Origin: PALSA-612 sp963791225
GTDB taxonomy: Bacteria > Actinomycetota > Thermoleophilia > Gaiellales > Gaiellaceae
Reading direction: 5' to 3'
DNA: 64,000 nt
Assembly: GCA_963791225.1 (NCBI GenBank)
Contig: CAWBRV010000005.1
Span: forward strand, 62,001 to 126,000
A program made the position numbers and the translations under genes. Position 1 is the stretch's first letter. Each line of letters starts with the position of its first letter. Of the stretch, positions 60,001-64,000 are shown one piece after another. The notes under the pieces are model-generated. The model was not told the DNA's origin, did not search any database, and saw nothing but the letters and a program-made list of their open reading frames with translations.

Positions 60001-60603
60001 TTAGCTTGACTTCGTAACTGCGGAACCAGGTCCGGTGTCGGTTTCGGCGAGGCGCTCGAAGACGTAGAGGTGGTTCAGACCGAGCTGGAAACGGCGGTGG
60101 AGCACCAATCGAAACATCGGCTGCGTGAAGGTCGAGAGCGTGTCTGCCGGTGCGAAGCCGTTGTGCTCCTCGAGTCTCATCCCGTCGATCAGCCGTAACC
60201 GCTTGAGGAGGATAAGAATGTGATCGACTGCGGGCTCTGGCACCGTGATCACAAGTCGGCCGCCCGGTCGCAGGACCGCCGCAAGACGAGCGACAAGGCC
60301 AGGGTGCGCCGAGGCGGGCACGTGTTCGAGCACTGCCAGGACGGTCACGACGTCGAACGGGTCAGAGGGGGGCAGGTCGTCGGGGAAGACGCCCGGGTAG
60401 AGCGTGATCCGTCCCTGCGTGATCGGTTCTGTGAGGTCGGGGTCGAGACCGACGCCGACCTCCAGTCGGTCACCGAGCGCCGCCAACAGTTCACCTTGCG
60501 CGCACCCGACGTCGAGCAGGCGCGCGTTCAAAGGCACGTATGGCCGCGCTTTCGCAATGCGCCAGCGTTGGAGAACATGGTCGATCCTCTTCACTGGGCT
60601 CAC
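60001..60603 (-). CDS. SAM-dependent methyltransferase (class I)
   Basis: 200 residues. SAM loop ARLLDVGCAQGELLAALG, then PFDVVTVLAVLEHVPASAHP and VLRPGGRLVITVPEPAVD, the Methyltransf_11/23 pattern. A late QPMFRLVLHRRFQLGLNHLY segment is typical of methyltransferases near glycan genes. Substrate unknown. GTG 60603. Confidence 0.88.
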   Translation of the reverse strand: MSPVKRIDHVLQRWRIAKARPYVPLNARLLDVGCAQGELLAALGDRLEVGVGLDPDLTEPITQGRITLYPGVFPDDLPPSDPFDVVTVLAVLEHVPASAHPGLVARLAAVLRPGGRLVITVPEPAVDHILILLKRLRLIDGMRLEEHNGFAPADTLSTFTQPMFRLVLHRRFQLGLNHLYVFERLAETDTGPGSAVTKSS

Positions 60604-60839
60604 CGTATCCGGTCGTGGCTGAAATCACTTGCGCCCTAGTTCGCGGGTTCCGGCCTCGTCTGAACAGCGACTAGCCCGCGTCGACACCGGCTAGCGTCCG
60701 TGCCCGGGGCGAGTGCGGCGGAAGCGTGAGCCGGCCTTAGCGTTCGGCCGCCCCCCGGGAGCCTTAGGCTTGCTTTCTGGCCATCCTCGGAACCGATTGG
60801 ACGAAAGTCGGCGCCATTGCAGGGGTCGGCGCATTCGTA

Positions 60840-61304
60840 TTGGCTCTGGCGGCTGTCGCGCTGGCGGCCTGGGCTGTGCGGCTTGCGAAGAAGCAGACGA
60901 CGCTCGCAGAGCGACAAACGACGCTTGCAGAGAGGTTCGCCCGCCCCGACCTTTGGATCGAGCCCGAGTCGCTAACGGTCGACGGCAGGCCCAAGGGCGA
61001 CAACTTGACGAACGGGCACTTCGAGTTCCGGGCGACGATCGGGAACGCGGGAGGAGTCGCAGCCGTCGAGGTATCAATAGTCGCCTTTGTCGGCGACGCT
61101 GAGGCACGCACGGTCGTGCCTGCATCGGTCATCGGGCCTGGCGCTCACGTTTCGGCCACAGTCGCGATCGATCCTTCATTCATCGTGCGGCCCGAGCCGC
61201 CAACAGCGGTGTTTACCAGCGTTCTGACTCTTGAGGCTCGAGCTCGCAATGCGACACCTGGCAAGTGGCCAGAGACTGTGCAGGCGGAGAAACCAATCGC
61301 TTGA
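60840..61304 (+). CDS. Membrane-anchored beta-sandwich protein, unknown
   Basis: 154 residues from TTG 60840, one N-terminal helix (ALAAVALAAWAVRLAKKQ), a repeated TTLAERQTTLAERF coiled piece, then a beta domain (FEFRATIGNAGGVAAVEVSI). The frame is open back to 60768, and the membrane helix appears to begin before 60840 (VGAIAGVGAFVLALAA), but only CTG 60777 or ATT 60819 are available there, so the true start is unclear. Confidence 0.55.
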   Translation: MALAAVALAAWAVRLAKKQTTLAERQTTLAERFARPDLWIEPESLTVDGRPKGDNLTNGHFEFRATIGNAGGVAAVEVSIVAFVGDAEARTVVPASVIGPGAHVSATVAIDPSFIVRPEPPTAVFTSVLTLEARARNATPGKWPETVQAEKPIA

Positions 61305-61316
61305 GGATCGATCCTC
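61303..61316. repeat. Perfect 14-bp palindrome at a gene end
   Basis: GAGGATCGATCCTC overlaps the stop of the preceding gene and is followed by a GC-rich inverted-repeat stretch up to 61385. Could be a terminator or operator at the edge of the integrative element. Confidence 0.4.
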
Positions 61317-61384
61317 TCGGGCCGGTGGCCGTTGCAGCGCCCGGCCGCGGGTGTTCGGCTCGCCCGCCGGCCCCGCGGCTCGGG

Positions 61385-62032
61385 CTAAGAAGGCGCCGCC
61401 GCGCGCTCTGCTGCCCTGCTTGCCGCAACGTGCGCCGCCAACTTTTGCAGATCCCTTTTCTTTGCGTTCCGGGCGTTCGTCTTGGCGCAGCGGCACGAGG
61501 GGCACAGGCGCGGCCATCGTCGGCCAGGGCCATACTCTGCGTCGGGGAAGATGCGGAGGCAGCCGACGTAGCCCGTCATCGTGATCTCACCGATCAGCGT
61601 CGTCACTGCTTCGCGCTTCCTACTTCCGACGCAGATTGTGAGAGCCTCGTTACTCGGGGCGGCGTGACGCTCGACGTCCTTTGCCAGCCGGTTGCCGCCG
61701 AGGTAGACGAGCGGGTTCATGTACGAGAGTCGTGCGTGCCACAACTCGACCGCCTGCTGCTCTGTGAGCGGCACGGCGCGGTCGTGAAACTCGCCAAGTT
61801 TCCGCTGCACAACTGTCGCGACCTCCTCGGCGGCCTCGAGCAGACCGTCAGTTGCTACGCCGATCTCCTGGCTGACGGGCTTCTGCTTCCGTCGGATCCA
61901 CTCGCGATCCTCGGCGTCGAGATCGCCGAGCCATTCCCAGTGGAAGACCTCGAGACGGTGGCAGGCGTCGGGGCAGATCCCGGCGACGGCAATTTCATCA
62001 CCTTTTAGCTGCGCCGCTTCCGCCGTCGGCAC
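61385..62032 (-). CDS. Element-encoded protein with Cys clusters, unknown
   Basis: About 215 residues from GTG 62032 (ATG 62053 possible). CPDACHRLEVFHWEWLGDLD near the N-terminus and CPSCRCAKTNARNAKKRDLQ near the C-terminus suggest two metal sites; the middle is helical (ELWHARLSYMNPLVYLGGNR). Divergent from the excisionase gene by about 10 bp, as control genes of integrative elements often are. No known family. Confidence 0.5.
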   Translation of the reverse strand: MPTAEAAQLKGDEIAVAGICPDACHRLEVFHWEWLGDLDAEDREWIRRKQKPVSQEIGVATDGLLEAAEEVATVVQRKLGEFHDRAVPLTEQQAVELWHARLSYMNPLVYLGGNRLAKDVERHAAPSNEALTICVGSRKREAVTTLIGEITMTGYVGCLRIFPDAEYGPGRRWPRLCPSCRCAKTNARNAKKRDLQKLAAHVAASRAAERAAAPS

Positions 62033-62041
62033 GCTGTTCCC

Positions 62042-62254
62042 ATGGCTACCCATGAAGTACCCGAAGTGTCGCAGACGGCCCCGACGCTCAGAACCGTCGA
62101 CGAAGCCGCTAACTACCTCCGTGTCAGCCGGCGTCAGGTCTACAAGCTCGTGAGGGAGGGAAACCTCCGCGCTGTCCGTGTAGGCGAGAGGCTGCGATTC
62201 AGACCCGGCGACGTGGAGGGCTACCTCGAGCGCGACCGGAGCGACAGCCCATGA
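62042..62254 (+). CDS. Excisionase-type helix-turn-helix protein
   Basis: 70 residues. TVDEAANYLRVSRRQVYKLV and REGNLRAVRVGERLRFRPGD are the HTH_17/MerR-like DNA-binding domain of excisionases and element regulators; YLERDR closes it. Compare the nonsense-mutated relative at 32966. First of four overlapping genes; the next begins at 62251 (ATGA overlap). Confidence 0.8.
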   Translation: MATHEVPEVSQTAPTLRTVDEAANYLRVSRRQVYKLVREGNLRAVRVGERLRFRPGDVEGYLERDRSDSP

Positions 62255-62625
62255 AAACGGCGAAGGCCGCCCGGCAAGGCGGCCCGCCAACAAACTCAAC
62301 CCGTCGCTCGAACAGTACCAAGGCGGCCGGGAAGATGACGTTCGACCCTGCGCTGCTTCGTCGCCGCCTGGACACGGTCGCGCTCGACGTCGGCAGGTTG
62401 CGTCGCCACCTGGTCAGCGACACCTACGCGGCGTTCCTCGTCGACCGCTGCGCCAATCACTTGGGGGCGCTCGACACCCTGCTCCAGCCGACTGCGGCCG
62501 ACTATTGCCGCGGCAACATCCACTTCGGACTAAGCGACGAGGAAGCCGTCGCCGAGGCGCTCGCGACGGTCGATGCGCGCGACCGGGATCTGCGAGCCCT
62601 GCTCGGTTGCGAGGCGCCGCAGTGA
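62251..62625 (+). CDS. Element-encoded helical protein, unknown
   Basis: 124 residues from ATG 62251, which overlaps the previous stop as ATGA; a later ATG at 62335 (MTFDPALLRRRLDTVALDVG) is possible. Basic N-terminus then helices (CANHLGALDTLLQPTAADYC). The next gene starts inside its stop (GTGA, 62622-62625), so it is translationally coupled on both sides. Unknown role in the replication or excision module. Confidence 0.6.
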   Translation: MKTAKAARQGGPPTNSTRRSNSTKAAGKMTFDPALLRRRLDTVALDVGRLRRHLVSDTYAAFLVDRCANHLGALDTLLQPTAADYCRGNIHFGLSDEEAVAEALATVDARDRDLRALLGCEAPQ

Positions 62626-63860
62626 CGCTCGACGTCGCCCGGGCGATTGCGCTCGCCGGCGTGGTCGAAACGTTCCAGCGTTGGCTGCATTTGCCGGATC
62701 CCGGTGCTCTCTACGTCATGCTCGGCGCCGTCGCGGCGAACCAGCTCGAGGGAGACCCGGTTTGGCTGCTGCTCGTCGGGCCGCCCGGAGGCGGAAAGTC
62801 GGAGCTGCTGACCGCGCTTGGAACCTTGCCGGACGTACACCCGGCCGCGACACTGACCGAGGCCGCGCTGCTGTCCGGGACACCGAAGAAGGAGACGGCC
62901 GCCGACGCGAAGGGCGGACTGCTCAAGTCGATCGGCGAGTTCGGCATCATCGTCGCCAAAGACTTCGGAAGCGTCCTCAGCATGAACCGGGACGCACGCG
63001 CGCAACTGCTCGCCGCCCTCCGCGAGGTCTACGACGGCGCCTGGACGCGCCACGTCGGCACTGATGGCGGCCGGACGCTGCACTGGTCAGGAAAGGTCGG
63101 TCTCGTCGGCGGCTGCACCCCGACGATCGACCGTCACCACGCGGTTATGGGCGCGATGGGCGAACGGTTCCTGCTTTACCGACTGCCGGACGTCGACCCG
63201 TCGACGCAGGCGCGGGAGGCACTTCGGCACGCAGGCCGCGAACGGGCGATGCGCGCCGAACTGGCGCAGGCCGTATCCGGGCTGATGTCCGCCGCCCGGC
63301 GAACGCCGCGGGCGCTCCTCGAGGCCGAGGCTGACTCGCTCGTGACCCTGGCAACGCTCGTCGTCCGCGCCCGGAGCGCAGTCGAGCGTGACGGTTACAG
63401 CCGTGAGATCGACCTGATCCCGCCGGCGGAGGCGCCGACGAGGCTCGTCGTCATGCTCGAGCGGCTCCTCGCCGGCCTCGACGCGATCGGCCTCGACAGA
63501 GACAGCGCGTGGCGGGTCGTAGAAAGGGCCGCGCTCGACAGCGTGCCGGCGCTTCGCTTCGCGGCGCTCGCGTTTCTCGACGCCTATGGCCGCTCCGACA
63601 CCAACACGGTCGCGCTCGGCGTCAACTACCCCGCATCGACGACGAGACGAGCGCTGGAGGATCTCACTGCGCACGCGCTGGTTCGCAGGACGCTGCAGGA
63701 GCAGCCGAAGCCGCATCTGTGGGAGTTGACGGGATTCGCCGCGGAGCGGCTAGCGACGCTGGGCGTCTTACCCGAAAAGTCGTCGAATACGCGGATCGGG
63801 TTAGATAAAGGTGCGGCGAGCCTCTTCGAGTCTTCTGACATTTCGGGAAAGGTCTCGTGA
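62622..63860 (+). CDS. P-loop ATPase of an integrative element (DUF3987/primase-helicase-like)
   Basis: 412 residues. Walker A VGPPGGGKSELL near residue 52, Walker B-like FGIIVAKDFGSVLSMN, an Arg-finger-like region and a C-terminal winged helix (VALGVNYPASTTRRALEDLT). This arrangement is typical of replication ATPases in integrative elements and prophages. GTG 62622 overlaps the preceding stop. Confidence 0.72.
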   Translation: MTLDVARAIALAGVVETFQRWLHLPDPGALYVMLGAVAANQLEGDPVWLLLVGPPGGGKSELLTALGTLPDVHPAATLTEAALLSGTPKKETAADAKGGLLKSIGEFGIIVAKDFGSVLSMNRDARAQLLAALREVYDGAWTRHVGTDGGRTLHWSGKVGLVGGCTPTIDRHHAVMGAMGERFLLYRLPDVDPSTQAREALRHAGRERAMRAELAQAVSGLMSAARRTPRALLEAEADSLVTLATLVVRARSAVERDGYSREIDLIPPAEAPTRLVVMLERLLAGLDAIGLDRDSAWRVVERAALDSVPALRFAALAFLDAYGRSDTNTVALGVNYPASTTRRALEDLTAHALVRRTLQEQPKPHLWELTGFAAERLATLGVLPEKSSNTRIGLDKGAASLFESSDISGKVS

Positions 63861-64000
63861 GAGCGTCTCTGGTGCCTACCGGGGGCACGCCGATCCAATG
63901 TGCAAGCGCGATCGCGGTCGACTCCTACACGGCCGCCTGCAGGCTCTTGAACGCCGAGGAGCGCGGTGCTGAGGAGCGTCCTCGCCTCGGCGATCGCGCG
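63857..64000 (+). CDS. Start of the next element gene (cut by window end)
   Basis: GTG 63857 overlaps the ATPase stop as GTGA; the frame is open for 48 codons to the window end (MRASLVPTGGTPIQCASAIA). Too short to identify. Confidence 0.45.
   Translation, partial: MRASLVPTGGTPIQCASAIAVDSYTAACRLLNAEERGAEERPRLGDRA

Noticed and set aside
1..64000. CRISPR arrays, rRNA genes, complete insertion sequences
   Set aside because: No regularly spaced repeats, rRNA signature stretches or transposase genes were seen on reading either strand.

Overview
This is a high-GC window from an actinobacterium, most likely a Thermoleophilia (Gaiellales/Solirubrobacterales-type) genome; the rank is an inference. 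Supporting content: WhiA beside the glycolytic operon, a HemQ-type coproheme decarboxylase, a DnaQ-exonuclease/GIY-YIG fusion alongside a true UvrC, very frequent GTG/TTG starts, and many TANNNT boxes ending 5-9 nt before the start codon, which implies widespread leaderless transcription.

Layout. 1-32 kb is ordinary chromosome: MFS transporter end, a membrane Ser/Thr kinase, the exonuclease/GIY-YIG fusion, a frameshifted cyclase-ATPase regulator, a slipin, a PQQ-type beta-propeller, a 3-hydroxyisobutyrate-dehydrogenase-like enzyme, a secreted subtilase, tRNA-Leu(CAG), two secreted clan-A glycosidase-like proteins, Bcp peroxiredoxin, a sugar transferase, HemQ, UvrC, a P5C dehydrogenase, Ogt, then whiA-gap-pgk-tpiA-gpmI and an ECF sigma factor. 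32-33.6 kb is a degraded mobile element: tandem zinc-ribbon proteins, a nonsense-mutated excisionase-type HTH and an HNH endonuclease. 33.7-41.3 kb is a nucleotide-cyclase cluster: a cyclase-AAA-TPR regulator, a divergent transmembrane protein joining a cyclase to an extracellular propeller and an oligopeptide-binding domain, a SRAP protein and a cyclase-associated hydrolase relic. 41.4-56.2 kb holds envelope and ion genes: small membrane proteins, DUF4239, two YihY/BrkB proteins, a broken MFS pump, DUF1269, DUF1622, a MalT/LAL-type LuxR regulator, two kinds of K+ channel, DUF2252 and a Na+/H+ antiporter. 56.3-61.3 kb contains small, poorly conserved genes, a methyltransferase and an RsbR-N-like protein. 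61.4-64 kb is the start of an integrative element in which four genes overlap stop-to-start.

The most notable signal is a near-palindromic operator, TTCACCYRRGTGAA, found five times between 43.2 and 52.8 kb. In all five cases, on both strands, a -10-like hexamer begins exactly 51 nt from the operator's first base. The sites lie in front of a small ORF plus the YihY genes, DUF1269, DUF1622, a 70-residue protein next to a K+ channel, and a small membrane protein next to DUF2252. They surround the LAL regulator gene, which is the obvious but unproven candidate for the activator. This looks like an undescribed local envelope/stress regulon.

The second notable item is the transmembrane cyclase-propeller-SBP fusion at 36.9-40.0 kb. 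Its frame is intact but has no ATG, GTG or TTG start before the cyclase domain, and it diverges from the cyclase-ATPase gene.

Several genes differ from an intact frame by a single base (near 4327, 4602, 46513, 47688 and perhaps 53295). These may be real decay or assembly indels; raw reads would decide.
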